In this document: positions 8,924-20,100 of the stretch, piece after piece
Layout: each line of letters starts with the position of its first letter
How positions within the stretch are numbered: the stretch's first letter is position 1
Origin: Terrimonas sp937888905
Lineage (GTDB): Bacteria > Bacteroidota > Bacteroidia > Chitinophagales > Chitinophagaceae
Reading direction: 5' to 3'
DNA length: 64,000 bases
Assembly (NCBI GenBank): GCA_937888905.1
Contig: CALATA010000014.1
Location: forward strand, 310,001-374,000
Notes under the pieces: generated by a model
Told to the model about the DNA's origin: nothing
The model's database searches: none
Seen by the model: only the letters and a program-made list of their open reading frames with translations
Made by a program: the position numbers and the translations under genes

Positions 8924-10310
8924 TGATGTACTTCGCTAAAGCAAAAATCTGCGTCTTGTATAAATCGCCTAAAATGGATAAACCGCCTGCCATATCACCG
9001 TACAGCGTACCATAGCCTACCGCCAATTCACTCTTATTGGATGTATTGAGCAAAATGTACTCGAACTTATTTGCAAGTGCCATCAGTAGATTACCTCTGA
9101 TGCGACTCTGGATGTTTTCTTCGGCAATGCTGAATGGCAAATCCTGAAAAATTGGATGTAGCGTAGTTAGAAATTGGTCATAAATAGCTGCTATGGGAAC
9201 AACATCATACTTGTTCCCTAAATTCCTGCTCAACTGCTCTGCATCGGTAATAGAGTGAGAAGAAGAAAACTCAGAAGGCATAAGCAATACATGGACGCTG
9301 TCTTTACCCAATGCTTCTACTGCCATGACTTGAACAACAGCACTGTCAATGCCACCACTTGCTCCTAAAGTGGCTTTTGAAAAGCCCATCTTTTTAAAAT
9401 AGTCTCTAATGCCCATCAACAAAGCACAATGAATCTGCGAAATATTTTTATCACTGGTTAAATACTTAATTACTTCGTTGTTATCCTTTAGCATAGCAAC
9501 CCGTTCATCAATAAACTGATATTTTTGCGCTTCTCCAGGCAAGCCTCCTTTCAGATCTTCAGTGGCAATAGTATAATAATCCTCTTCAAAGTATTTTAAT
9601 TCTTTACAAAGCCTTCCCGATTTATCAAATACAAGGCTTCCACCATCAAAAATGACTTCCGTTTGCGCACCAATAGTATTACAATAGATCATAGGAAGCT
9701 CATACCGTTTAATGTTTTTCAGTATAATTTCTTTGCGGTCGTCGTCATGATCGTAATCGAAAGGTGAAGCTGTAATATTGATGAGAATAGTAGGATCTTC
9801 CTTGATTAGTAGGTCCATTGGAGAAATGCGATATAAAGGATTTTCTGAAAGATTCCATATGTCTTCGCATATAGTTAGGGCAATTCTTTCTCCTTTAAAC
9901 TCAATTACGTTCCATTCATTGGTTGGTTCAAAATACCTATACTCATCAAAAACATCATATGTAGGTAGAAGAGATTTATGTGCTATTCCAATGACTTCTT
10001 TGTTGTTTAGAAAAACAGCTGAGTTAAATAAATCCTTTCCTTCCACTACCGGATTTTTCTGCGGTGAACCAATGATGACACCAATATGTTCTGTATGATT
10101 TTTGATACGTTCAATGCTCTCGTAGCATTTGTTGATAAAATCATCAAACTCTAAAAAATCTCTTGGCGGATAGCCGCAGACAGATAGTTCGGAAAATACT
10201 ATCAAATCGACATTATCCCCTTTTGCCTGCTCAATGGCATTGATAATTTTATTTGTATTGTATTCAAAATTTCCTATGTGGTAATTCTGCTGGGCGATTG
10301 CAATTTTCAT
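8922..10310 (-). pseudogene. nadE: Glutamine-dependent NAD synthase, 3'-truncated
   Basis: About 463 authentic residues. The N-terminal nitrilase-like glutaminase domain has its triad region (SELSVCGYPP, HKSLLPTYDVFDE, TICEDIW), followed by the synthetase domain with the ATP-binding SGGIDS motif. Family members of this type are about 540 aa; here homology ends at FALAKYIN. The frame continues to 8835 as antisense of the adjoining DUF6843-like fragment, adding some 28 unrelated residues. The enzyme would amidate nicotinate adenine dinucleotide, but loss of the C-terminus probably makes it inactive. It is the last gene of the metal operon; the gap to lpdA is 18 bases. Confidence 0.8.
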
Positions 10311-10328
10311 GTTATTTTTGTAAAGTTT

Positions 10329-11726
10329 TCAAATGTGAATAGCTCCTTTTTTCGTTGCATTTAAACAGGCTTCTTTCAGGCTTTCATAAAAAGTGGGATG
10401 ACCGTGAACCACATTGGAAACTCCCATAGCCGAAACGCCATACTGCATGGCAAGCGCCGCCTCACCAATGATATCGGCGATTCGTGGTCCTATCATGTGT
10501 ATGCCCAGGATTTCGCCAGTCTGGCCATGCACCAAGACTTTTATGAATCCTTCAGTGTCCGCATTCATGCGAGCACGGGCATTAGCCATAAACGGAAATG
10601 AGCCAGATTTATAATCTACGCCATTTGCAATCAGTTCTTCTTCGGTATGGCCTACACTGGCTACTTCGGGCCAAGTATAAACGATGTTAGGAATGGTCAG
10701 ATAATTGATATGCGGACGCAAGTTTGCAATATACTCAGCTACATATACACCCTCTTCGGAAGCTTTGTGTGCAAGCATTGCTCCTCTAATCACATCGCCG
10801 ATTGCATAAACATTAGGAACATCTGTTCTGAAGTTTTCATCAACAGTAATTTTTCCTTTCTCCGTGGCAATACCGATTGCCTCTATGTTAAGTCCAGCAG
10901 TATAGGGTTTTCTTCCAATTGCCATTAAACAATAATCTCCCTCAAACGTGACCTGCTCTCCATTTTTACTTTCAGCACTTACTGTAACATTCTGGCCTTG
11001 CGAAACAACGCCCGTAACCTTATGATTAAAATGAAATGTAAACCCAAGTTTTGAAAGTGATTTTTGTAGTTCCTTTCCGAGCGATTTATCCATTGTCGCA
11101 AGAATTTGCTCATAATACTCGATCACTGTTACTTTAGAGCCAATTCGAGCATATACAGAACCCAACTCCATACCAATAACACCACCCCCGATAACTATCA
11201 AATGCTCCGGGACCTCTTTTAAGACCAGTGCTTCCGTAGAAGAAATAATACGTTGCTTGTCTATAGATACGTTAGGAAGTGATGCAGGTTTGGAGCCAGT
11301 GGCAATGACTACACGAGTAGTTTCTAATTCTGTTTGTTTGCCGTTATTCGCTTTCACTAAAATCTCGGTTGGACTGATAAATGAACCCGATCCATAAAAT
11401 ACATCCACCTTGTTTTTCTTCATCAGGAATTTTACGCCGTCGCCGGTTTTCTTCACTACATCAGCCTTGTGGGTAATCATTTCCTGCAGATTGATCTGAA
11501 GATTATCCAAATGAATGCCGTGCATGGCAAATTTGCTTTTGGCATTGTAGTAATGCTCGCTACTTTCCAACACAGCTTTTGAAGGAATACAACCTACATT
11601 CAGACAAGTGCCTCCAAGTGCATCATACTTTTCAATTAAAGCAGTTTTTAAACCTAATTGTCCACAACGGATTGCGCAAACATAGCCACCAGGACCAGAG
11701 CCAATTATAATTACATCGTATTTCAT
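10329..11726 (-). CDS. lpdA: Dihydrolipoyl dehydrogenase (flavin disulfide reductase)
   Basis: 465 aa, the normal length. It has the N-terminal FAD-binding GSGPGGYVCAIRCGQLG, the redox-active disulfide GGTCLNVGCIPSK, a second dinucleotide-binding motif (VIGGGVIGMELGSVYARIG) and the C-terminal catalytic His-Glu pair (HGHPTFYE). These features mark lipoamide dehydrogenase rather than mercuric reductase, which would have a C-terminal Cys pair. The family oxidises dihydrolipoamide with NAD+. Its place in a metal operon beside nadE is unusual; a thiol-redox role under metal stress is a guess. The gene appears intact. Confidence 0.85.
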   Translation of the reverse strand: MKYDVIIIGSGPGGYVCAIRCGQLGLKTALIEKYDALGGTCLNVGCIPSKAVLESSEHYYNAKSKFAMHGIHLDNLQINLQEMITHKADVVKKTGDGVKFLMKKNKVDVFYGSGSFISPTEILVKANNGKQTELETTRVVIATGSKPASLPNVSIDKQRIISSTEALVLKEVPEHLIVIGGGVIGMELGSVYARIGSKVTVIEYYEQILATMDKSLGKELQKSLSKLGFTFHFNHKVTGVVSQGQNVTVSAESKNGEQVTFEGDYCLMAIGRKPYTAGLNIEAIGIATEKGKITVDENFRTDVPNVYAIGDVIRGAMLAHKASEEGVYVAEYIANLRPHINYLTIPNIVYTWPEVASVGHTEEELIANGVDYKSGSFPFMANARARMNADTEGFIKVLVHGQTGEILGIHMIGPRIADIIGEAALAMQYGVSAMGVSNVVHGHPTFYESLKEACLNATKKGAIHI

Positions 11727-11750
11727 AAATCAGCGTTTTAAAGTGAATCG

Positions 11751-13120
11751 TTATGATTTCATTAATGGAATAACCTCCCGAAATTTTCCGGCAGGTGATT
11801 GTTCCGGTGGTTCATTTGCACGCTCTATTGTTATATTATTAAGCCCTCTTTCTCTTAAAAGGTGTTCAATTGAGCTTTTGACTTCTTTCCAAATGATATC
11901 CTGATTACATTACTGGTGTTATCATATCGCAATCTTACTTTCAGGATCGTTGGCGATGTTTGAACAATCTGAATACGTTCAATTCCTTGGATATGATCTA
12001 CCAATATGCTAAACGCCAATGGGGGAATGGCAACAGATTGTCCTTTTTCATCAAAAAAACTTACTACATCTGAAGAGCGGCCGGTAACTTTTATAGCAGG
12101 TAGTTTATTGCCGCATGGGCAAGGCTCAGGACGAAGGATGATACCATCGCCCAAATCATATCTAAGAATTGGCTGTATTCTATTCGCTAAATTAGTGACC
12201 AATACTGTATGAGATTGAACACCCGCAGACACACGTTTATAATTGACATCCACCGGTTCGGCAATGACCCAATCGCTATTTACATGAAGCCAACCTTCTT
12301 TACAACTATAGCTGAAAAATGGACATTCAGTAGCTGCGTAAGAATTCCCGACTTTAGAATCAAAAACTTTTGCTATTCTCTTATACTCGCTTTCAGCCAG
12401 ACCTTCGGCTGAGAGCGTAATTAAAACAGGTCGAATATTCAAACGACCTTCTTCCTGTTCAGTGGCTAATAATGCTCCCATACTTGCATATGGGGCAAGT
12501 AGTGCAGGCTTAAATTTATTGAGCGACGCCACAAGCTCAGGCATCGGTTTATGTGCGGATAAAGCTATAAAATTCTTACCTCTGCTTTTGGTCATGCGTG
12601 CGGCCGCGATAGAAGACGCGAAATGCCCACCAGTAGCCATGACCATAGCCATTCTTCCCCGACCTACAATGATTTTAAGCACATCTCCGAATGCAAGCCA
12701 AGAACTAAGCATCCGAATTGCAAGCACACTTGTCACCATCATGCTATGACTATCCAAAAGAAAGATACCCGGTGTTCCCGTTGTACCAGATGTAGTAGCA
12801 ACAGTGTATTTTCCTAAAAACTTTTTCCCGATAAGATTGGGATCTTTAACCAACTCCTGAACCTCGGATAATTTTATATTTCTATCTGTGCACCAGTCAT
12901 CAAAGCGTTCCATCAGCTTTTTCTTGCTTGTAATTGGCAAGACAGAAACATCTTTTATATTGTCAGGCAACCCTTTGTACAATTCTTTATAATAGGGTGA
13001 GTTTTGACGGGCAATGTTGACGATATCAGCAAGACGCGATTGTTGTCTTTCTTCTATTGCGTGCTTACCGAGCCTTTTAGTTTTCCAGGCATCCAGTAGA
13101 AGTTGTAAACGATTACTCAT
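11751..13120 (-). pseudogene. Adenylate-forming (PaaK-like) enzyme, frameshifted near the 3' end
   Basis: The first frame gives 421 aa with PaaK/ANL features: an N-terminal helical start, the AMP-binding loop (TVATTSGTTGTPGIF), a Cys-rich turn (PEPCPCGNKL) and the hinge LRYDLGDG. After RLRYDNTSN the frame runs into non-family sequence and stops at 11855. A neighbouring frame carries the expected tail: DIIWKEVKSSIEHLLRERGL followed by an EPPEQSPAGK segment, ending at TAA 11751-11753. A one-base indel around 11895-11915 therefore breaks the gene, or the sequence has an error there. The family activates carboxylates as acyl-adenylates; the substrate is not predictable. It lies between the P-type ATPase and lpdA genes. 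Confidence 0.7.
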
Positions 13121-13149
13121 ATTGCTATCAATTTAAGCATGTTACTTAT

Positions 13150-15156
13150 CTATAATTTTATCCGTTGAATTCTTACCGCATTCATAATGGCTATTAATGC
13201 AACACCCACATCTGCAATAACGGCTTCCCATAAATTGGCAATGCCACCCGCTCCCAATGTCAAAACAATTATTTTCACTGTCATGGCTAAGATGATATTT
13301 TGCCATACAATCTTTCGGGTAATTTTACCAGCTCTAATAGCGGATACAATTCTTGAAGGCTCATCATTTTGTATTACTATATCAGCAGTCTCTATTGTGG
13401 CATCACTTCCCAAGCCGCCCATTGCTATGCCTGCATCCGCTAATGCTATTACGGGCGCATCATTTACGCCATCTCCAACAAAGGCGATATGTTTACCGTC
13501 ATTTTTGATTTTCTGAACCCTCTCCACTTTATCTTCAGGCAATAAGTCGCCATATGCTTCATCAATACCTATTTGTTTTGCTACACTATCAACCACGGTC
13601 TGTTTATCCCCGGAAAGCATAACCGTTTTGATTCCCAATTTGTGCATATTCTCGACAGCTTCTTTCGCATCTTCCTTGATTTCATCTGCGATAGTGATAT
13701 AGCCTGCATACTGGCCATTTATTGCGGTTAGAACAATTGTATCAGCAATGCTATCAATTGCTGCAGGATAGGATATGTTAAACTTTCTCATTAACTTCTG
13801 ATTACCGACTAATAGTTCTTTTCCATCAACCGAACCCTTTAATCCGTGTCCTGCGATTTCTTCAACATTTTCCACTTTGTAATTAGTAGAACCATTTTCG
13901 GCATATTCAACTATTGCTTTACCTACCGGGTGCGTGGAGTTTTTTTCTAAGGCTGCGGTAAGTTGTACAAGTTGATCTTTATCTATGACATCGGGGACTA
14001 TCTGCTGCACTTTAAAAATACCTTTTGTAAGTGTACCAGTTTTATCCATGACGACAGCATTTATCTTCGTCATAACATCCAAAAAATTTCCGCCTTTGAA
14101 AAGGATGCCGTTGCGTGATGCAAGCCCAATTCCTCCAAAATATCCTAAAGGAATTGAAACCACTAACGCGCAAGGACAACTTATCACCAGAAACACTAAC
14201 GCTCTGTAAAACCAAGTATAAAAAACATAGTTTTCTACAATGAAATAGGGTATCACTACCAATGACAGAGCCAAGAAGAAAACAATAGGAGTATAAACCT
14301 TTGCAAAACGGGAAATAAATAATTGAGTTTGTGATTTGCGTGCAGTAGCATCCTGAACCATTTCCAAAATGCGGCTTAGCTTACTATCCTTAAATAGCGC
14401 ATTGACTTTTACCTGCGCTACGGTATTCAGATTCACCATGCCTGCCAGGACTGTTTCACCGTTATATTTTGTATCAGGCTTGCTTTCACCCGTCAACGCT
14501 GCTGTATTGAATGAAGCACTTTCCGAAATAAGCTCTCCATCTAAGGCTACTTTTTCTCCTGGCTTCAGTTGAATGGTTTCCCCTAATTGTACTTCAGAAG
14601 GATGCACAACAGTCAGGTTATTTCCACGCACAACTGCCACCTCTTCGGGACGAATGTCGAGCAGTGCTTTAATACTTGCTTTTACTCTTTTTACTGCAAT
14701 ACTTTGAAACCATTCTCCAATTCCATAAAAGACCATTACAGCGACCCCTTCGTCGTATTCTCCGATTGCAAAGGCGCCAATTGTTGCAATGCTCATCAAA
14801 ACAAATTCATTAAAGAAATCACCACGTAACGATTTTCGGAAAGCCAGATTCAGCACTTTGTATCCAGCAAATAAATACGCTATAGCATTGATGATAAAAG
14901 CGGTTATCTTTGGAATTTCTATTTTAAATCCATATTCTAACGTCAAAACAACAGCCAGAATACATAGACCTACAATTAAGTTCCAATTTTCCTTCCAACC
15001 CATATCTACTTTGACAGCGCCTTTGGGTGCTTCTACACTTACACCACCTTCAAGGCCGTAACCGTCATTTTCAACTGCTTTTTTGGCTTCCTTAGTTTTC
15101 ACCTTCGACAATTCATTCAGTGCCGCACCTTTGTTATTTAATCTTTCCTGATCCAT
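13150..15156 (-). CDS. P1B-type heavy-metal-translocating ATPase (Zn/Cd/Pb type)
   Basis: 668 aa. All core P-type ATPase motifs are present: TGES in the actuator domain, CPC in the metal-binding membrane helix (SCPCALVVSIPLGYFGG), the phosphorylated Asp in DKTGTLTKG, the HP dipeptide (NSTHPVGK) of P1B pumps, and GDGVNDAPVIALADAG. The N-terminus lacks a CxxC heavy-metal-associated domain and is a short charged region instead. The helix after CPC resembles ZntA/CadA-type exporters more than CopA. It should pump divalent metal from the cytoplasm to the periplasm, where the CzcCBA-like proteins of the same operon could take over. Ten bases separate it from the upstream gene. Confidence 0.85.
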   Translation of the reverse strand: MDQERLNNKGAALNELSKVKTKEAKKAVENDGYGLEGGVSVEAPKGAVKVDMGWKENWNLIVGLCILAVVLTLEYGFKIEIPKITAFIINAIAYLFAGYKVLNLAFRKSLRGDFFNEFVLMSIATIGAFAIGEYDEGVAVMVFYGIGEWFQSIAVKRVKASIKALLDIRPEEVAVVRGNNLTVVHPSEVQLGETIQLKPGEKVALDGELISESASFNTAALTGESKPDTKYNGETVLAGMVNLNTVAQVKVNALFKDSKLSRILEMVQDATARKSQTQLFISRFAKVYTPIVFFLALSLVVIPYFIVENYVFYTWFYRALVFLVISCPCALVVSIPLGYFGGIGLASRNGILFKGGNFLDVMTKINAVVMDKTGTLTKGIFKVQQIVPDVIDKDQLVQLTAALEKNSTHPVGKAIVEYAENGSTNYKVENVEEIAGHGLKGSVDGKELLVGNQKLMRKFNISYPAAIDSIADTIVLTAINGQYAGYITIADEIKEDAKEAVENMHKLGIKTVMLSGDKQTVVDSVAKQIGIDEAYGDLLPEDKVERVQKIKNDGKHIAFVGDGVNDAPVIALADAGIAMGGLGSDATIETADIVIQNDEPSRIVSAIRAGKITRKIVWQNIILAMTVKIIVLTLGAGGIANLWEAVIADVGVALIAIMNAVRIQRIKL

Positions 15157-15166
15157 AAAACAATAT

Positions 15167-15781
15167 TTAACGAATAAAAAACGATACCACGCCAGTTAGA
15201 ATTAACGTTAGCCCGGTTATAATTCCAGCATTGTGTTCCCATCTGTGCCAGTTCAGTTTTAGCAAGCCCTTATAAACAATCCGAACCCAAATAAGCATAC
15301 CTGTAATTGTAATAAAGGAATACATGATTGCAATAATCGCCATCATGTACCAACCTTTGGCACCGGCTAAAAGGAAATAAGCTTCTATTTCCATGCAGGG
15401 TGAAAAAAACATAGCAATAACCAAAGCTGTTATGATTGACCTTTTTGTTTTCTTCTCGATTTCTTTCTTATCCAAATGGAAATGATGATGTTTATAGTGT
15501 TGCCGAATAAAATAAAGCCCAAGCAGAATGAGCAAAGCCGGAGCAATAACATGGGCAAAGTTTTCAAGATGATCTGCCAGTTCGTTGCCTATTATACCGA
15601 GCAGTATCCCAATGATAACCGTGCTAATCACATGCGAGAAGCCGGATATAGATGTGATTTTAAGTGTTTCTGCTAAACTCCATCCTTCTTTTCTGGCAAT
15701 AGCAACCACAGGCAGCCAGTGATTAGGTATCACCGCATGTAGCAGACTAATAATCAAACTTCCTGTGAGAATGCCAATCAT
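15167..15781 (-). CDS. NicO/UreH-like membrane metal transporter
   Basis: 204 aa with about six hydrophobic helices. An intramembrane HAVIPNHWLP motif near residue 15 resembles the HxxxxxH-type signatures of NicO/UreH-superfamily nickel and cobalt transporters, and a cytoplasmic loop carries a His cluster (HYKHHHFHLDKK). A later helix holds the SPCMEIEAYF segment. These features suggest movement of a divalent metal ion. It lies between the ATPase and adaptor genes of the Czc operon. TauE/SafE-like annotation is an alternative; direction of transport cannot be judged. Confidence 0.6.
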   Translation of the reverse strand: MIGILTGSLIISLLHAVIPNHWLPVVAIARKEGWSLAETLKITSISGFSHVISTVIIGILLGIIGNELADHLENFAHVIAPALLILLGLYFIRQHYKHHHFHLDKKEIEKKTKRSIITALVIAMFFSPCMEIEAYFLLAGAKGWYMMAIIAIMYSFITITGMLIWVRIVYKGLLKLNWHRWEHNAGIITGLTLILTGVVSFFIR

Positions 15782-15883
15782 TTATTTTTCTGATTTACGT
15801 TTTAAACATAATATGCCAATAGAGTAGTAGGAATAAAGAGTATTATCGGCGTGGCTTAGCTCCCGCATCTATTTTACGCATTG

Positions 15884-17182
15884 TCATTCTTCTTCCTCAC
15901 CACCTGCTTTAATTTTTGACAGAATGTAGTTTGCGCCCTTCACAACCACTTGAAGTTTACCTATATTTTCACCTGCGGGTGTGATTTTGATATAACCCAA
16001 TTCACTGACACCTGTAATGACTTCCACCATCTTAAAGCGATAAGTTTTCCCATTGCTTTCTTTCATTTCGTCATCTTCTTTCTTTTCTTCTTTACTTTCG
16101 GATTCTTTTGGCTCCTTTTTCTTTTCTACAGTTTCTTTAGCTTCTTCATCAACAACGAAAATGTAACTCTTACCTTCTGACTGAACTACTGCTTCTACCG
16201 GTAGGGCCGTAACCTGCTCACTACCTATACTGATCAATGCAGTAACATACATTCCTGGTATCAGCTTGTAAGCGCTTGGATTTTCAATGATAGAGTGAAC
16301 AATAATTCCTTTGCTTTCATTCTCAAAAGACTTATTGACACCATATACCCTGCCTGTTATTTCCCTGTTTTCCTGATTGGTAAGTGTAAAGATTACTTTC
16401 TGACCTGCTTTAACCTTGAACAAGTCTTTTTCAAATACCGTCAGGTCGCAGTGAATTTGGGAGTTGTCAATAATTTCTAAGAGAGGACTGCCCGGCTGGG
16501 CAGAAGCGCCAGTGTTTACCATAATATGGCCTACTGTACCGCTAATAGGTGCGCTAACACGAACCTGTGTAGCTATATTGCCATTTGATACAGCAGCCGG
16601 GTTGATGCCTAACTGCCTTAGCTGTGCTTCAAGTGTCGTAATTCTTGCCTTTTCTGTATTGTAGTTTGCTTGTGCTTCCTGCAGCTTTTTCTTTATTCCT
16701 GCATTGGCTTCGTCTAATTCCTTTTGCCTTTGTAACTCGGCTGCTGTATAAGAGAAAGCATTTTTTGCTGTCAAATAGCCCTGCTGTATTGAAACCAAAT
16801 CTGCATTTTCTATCAACGCAAGAGCTTGTCCTTTTTTAACTGATTGACCTTCGATAACAAAAATCTTCCTGATCACACCACCTACCAACACATTCACATC
16901 TGCTCTGTTCTGCGGTGGTACCGCAAGTTCACCACTTGCTTTTATTACCTGTGTTAGGTTCTTTAATTCAATAGTACCAAATTGAATGCCTACCGCATCA
17001 ATTTGTGCCTGCGTTAACTCTATACCTTCTTCGCCTTCCTCTGTTTTAGTGGTTTCCGTTGTTTTTTCTTCAGTCTTGGTTTTCCCTGAACAACTGACGA
17101 ATACTAAGCTACCGATGAAGCAAATGCCAAGTAACAGATTTTTATTTAGTAATGTCATTAAAGCAATTTTTTTATATTTCAT
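15884..17182 (-). CDS. czcB: CzcB-like RND efflux adaptor lipoprotein
   Basis: 432 aa. A lipobox (SLVFVSC) near residue 31 is followed by a Lys/Thr/Glu-rich linker, a biotinyl-lipoyl-like domain (RKIFVIEGQSVKKGQALALI), a coiled-coil hairpin (about 135-190) and the beta-barrel (VRVSAPISGTVGHIMVNTG). An unusual low-complexity Lys/Glu insertion (EEAKETVEKKKEPKESESKE and beyond) sits in the C-terminal third. It would link the CzcA-TolC fusion across the periplasm. The start lies one base past the end of the czcA gene, so the two are translationally coupled. Zinc, cadmium or cobalt are likely substrates given the Fur and P-type ATPase neighbours. Confidence 0.85.
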   Translation of the reverse strand: MKYKKIALMTLLNKNLLLGICFIGSLVFVSCSGKTKTEEKTTETTKTEEGEEGIELTQAQIDAVGIQFGTIELKNLTQVIKASGELAVPPQNRADVNVLVGGVIRKIFVIEGQSVKKGQALALIENADLVSIQQGYLTAKNAFSYTAAELQRQKELDEANAGIKKKLQEAQANYNTEKARITTLEAQLRQLGINPAAVSNGNIATQVRVSAPISGTVGHIMVNTGASAQPGSPLLEIIDNSQIHCDLTVFEKDLFKVKAGQKVIFTLTNQENREITGRVYGVNKSFENESKGIIVHSIIENPSAYKLIPGMYVTALISIGSEQVTALPVEAVVQSEGKSYIFVVDEEAKETVEKKKEPKESESKEEKKEDDEMKESNGKTYRFKMVEVITGVSELGYIKITPAGENIGKLQVVVKGANYILSKIKAGGEEEE

Positions 17183-17183
17183 G

Positions 17184-20100
17184 TTATTCCTGACCTTTTA
17201 AGTATTTAATATTAATTACCGCTTCGTTCAACTGCTGCAAAGCCTGCAAGTGTTGCAACTTTATCTGCATTGCCTGCGTAAGATTTTGAACCATTTCAAC
17301 GTAGCTGATTTCTCCTTTGCTAAAAGCAAACCTTGCTATCCGTATTTGCTCATCAGCCACCTTAATACCTTCTGATTGATAGTAGTCAACCCTTTCTTTA
17401 TGCTTCAGATATTGCTGAAATGCAGATTGATATTCTGATGTTAGCTGCCATTGAACCCTGTTAAGGTCCTGCTGAGCAATAGCAACATTTAACTTCTCTG
17501 CTTCAACCCTGGCTCTGTATGGCTTTGTGAATAGTGGCAACGACATTCCTAATTCAACTCCCGCTATTCGAGTACCTGGGAAGTAAGAGCGATTTATATC
17601 AGCAGGATTAAATCCTTTAAAAAGGTATTGATGGTTATACCCAACAGAAAATTCAGGGAGCCATTTTGTTTTTTCCAAACTAACCCTTGCCGATGCCACA
17701 GCAATATTCTGCTGCTGATATACTAACATGGGATTCTGACTCGTTGCAGTATCAATTTGTATGTACTCAGTATAGTAAAAGGTTCTGTCTGTGGTATCAA
17801 TGGCTATCTCACCTGTAATGCTTGTTAGCTGCCGTATAAGTGTTTCATAAACTTTTAAATCTGCAAGAGCTTCTTTTTTCTGCAATCGTATCTCAAATGT
17901 CTGGTTTTGTGCTGTCAGCTTTTCGAGATTTGATGTTTCTCCTACTTTGTACCTGACTTCTGCCTTGTTGAAAAAGTCAGTATAGATACTATCTAAATCG
18001 TTCAATAATCGCAATCTTTCAAAAGTGTACAGGTAGTTATAGTACGAAAGTTTTATATCTCTTATTATCTCCGTCTCAGTTACTCTTTTGTTGGCTTCTG
18101 CAAGTTTCGTCTGTTGCTGATAAACCTTTCTTTGTGTTTTGTAAACTGAGGGCAAAGAAAAGGATTGAGAAATACCAATGGAGTTATCAATATTACCGCC
18201 ACTGGTAGGGTCTTGCGTAATACTGAAGGTTGTTTTTGGTAAGTCAACAGCCGTGTTTTGAAGTGTCCGGGTTTGCTGTATCTCCAAACTTGATCGTCGA
18301 AGCTGCGGATTGTTTATCCTGGCCTGTTGAATTAGATTGCTTAAAACAGGATTTGGAGTTTGTCCATTTATCTTTCCAAATTGGAAGATGCAAGTGAACA
18401 ATAACAGCAACGGCAATTTGTCTGGCTTTATTTTCATCTTTACTCTTTTGAGCTTTTTGGAAGCTAATACGTATAGGCTCGGAAGTACAAAGAGGGTTAA
18501 TAGGGTTGCTGTAAGCAAACCGCCAATAACAACTGTTGCCAAAGGCTTTTGCACTTCTGCACCTGCACCTGTTGACAATGCCATTGGTAAAAACCCAAGC
18601 GATGCAACTGCAGCCGTCATAATTACGGGTCGCAGCCGGACTTTTGTTCCTTCCATCACCCTTGTATTAATGTCTTCAACCCCTTCCTTCTTTAACTGGT
18701 TGAAATAACCAATGAGCACAATGCCGTTCAATACTGCTACGCCAAAGAGGGCTATAAAACCTACACCTGCTGAAATACTAAATGGCATTCCCCGAATTAG
18801 CAAAGCGAACACGCCACCTATTGCTGAAAGCGGAACGGCTGTAAATATTAATAATGTTTGCGGAATGGATTTAAAGGTTACAAATAGCAATACGAGTATC
18901 AGCAATAATGCAACAGGCACTGCAATTGATAATCTTGCTTTCGCTTCCTGTAAATTTTGAAATTCGCCGCCGTAAGTAAGGTAGTAGCCTACTGGTAGCT
19001 TTAATTGTTTATCCAGCTTCGCTTGTATTTCTTCCACAGTGCTTTCAACGTCCCTTCCTCTTACATTGAACCCAACATAAATCCTACGCTTTCCATTTTC
19101 TCTTGAAACCTGTGCTGGTGCATCTTTGAACTCGATACTTGCTACCTGGTTTAGTGGTACTTTGTTGCCTGAAGGCAAGGGTATATAAAGGTTTTCAATG
19201 TTCCTTATATCTTCTCTCAAAGCCCTATTTAGACGTACTACCAAATCAAACCTTTTCTCACCTTCAAACACAACACCTGCTACATTGCCTGCAAAAGCTG
19301 TTTGCAATATCATATTTACATCTTTGATGCTTAAACCATATTGAGCCATCTTATCCCTGTTGTATTCTACTGCCACTTGCGGCAAGCCTGCAACCTTTTC
19401 AACAAATGGTTCACCTACACCGTTTACAGGTGCTATGAGTTTTGAAATCTTATTTGCCTGTTGGGAAAGAATGTCAATGTCATCTCCGAATATTTTTATT
19501 GCCACGTCCTGTCTGATACCTGAAAGAAGCTCGTTGAAACGCATCTGCATGGGTTGTGTTATTTCTACTCTTATGCCTGGTAATATTGACAAAGCTTTTT
19601 CCATTTTTTCCATCATTTCTTCTTTTGTCTCTGCACTTGTCCAATCTTCTTTTGGCTTCATTGCAACCATCATGTCGGCTCTTTCTATTGGCATGGGATC
19701 AGTTGGTATTTCAGAACTTCCAATTCTTGTTACTACCTGCTTTACTTCTGGAAATTGCTTCTTCAATATCTTTTCTGCTTTTGAAAACATATCAACTGTT
19801 TGCGTTAATGAAGTGCCCTGTGACATAGAAATTTCTACAGTTAAATCTCCTTCTTCCAACGTGGGTATGAACTGACCACCCATGTTATTGAATACAAGGA
19901 GTGATATAATAAATAGTACAAATGCTATTAAAACGGTTGTAATCTTCCACTTTAAAACGGTACGCAAAGCAGGTTCATAAACCCTGTGCAAGGCATTCAT
20001 TATTTTGTCCGAAATGGTTTTCTTATGCACAGTGCTTTTACTCAAAAACAAAGCACTCATCATAGGCACATAAGTAAGCGAAAGAATGAAAGCGCCTAAT

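Noticed and set aside
10329..11726. Mercuric reductase (merA) as an alternative to LpdA
   Set aside because: Length and the C-terminal HGHPTFYE match dihydrolipoyl dehydrogenase; no C-terminal Cys pair and no N-terminal metal-binding domain.
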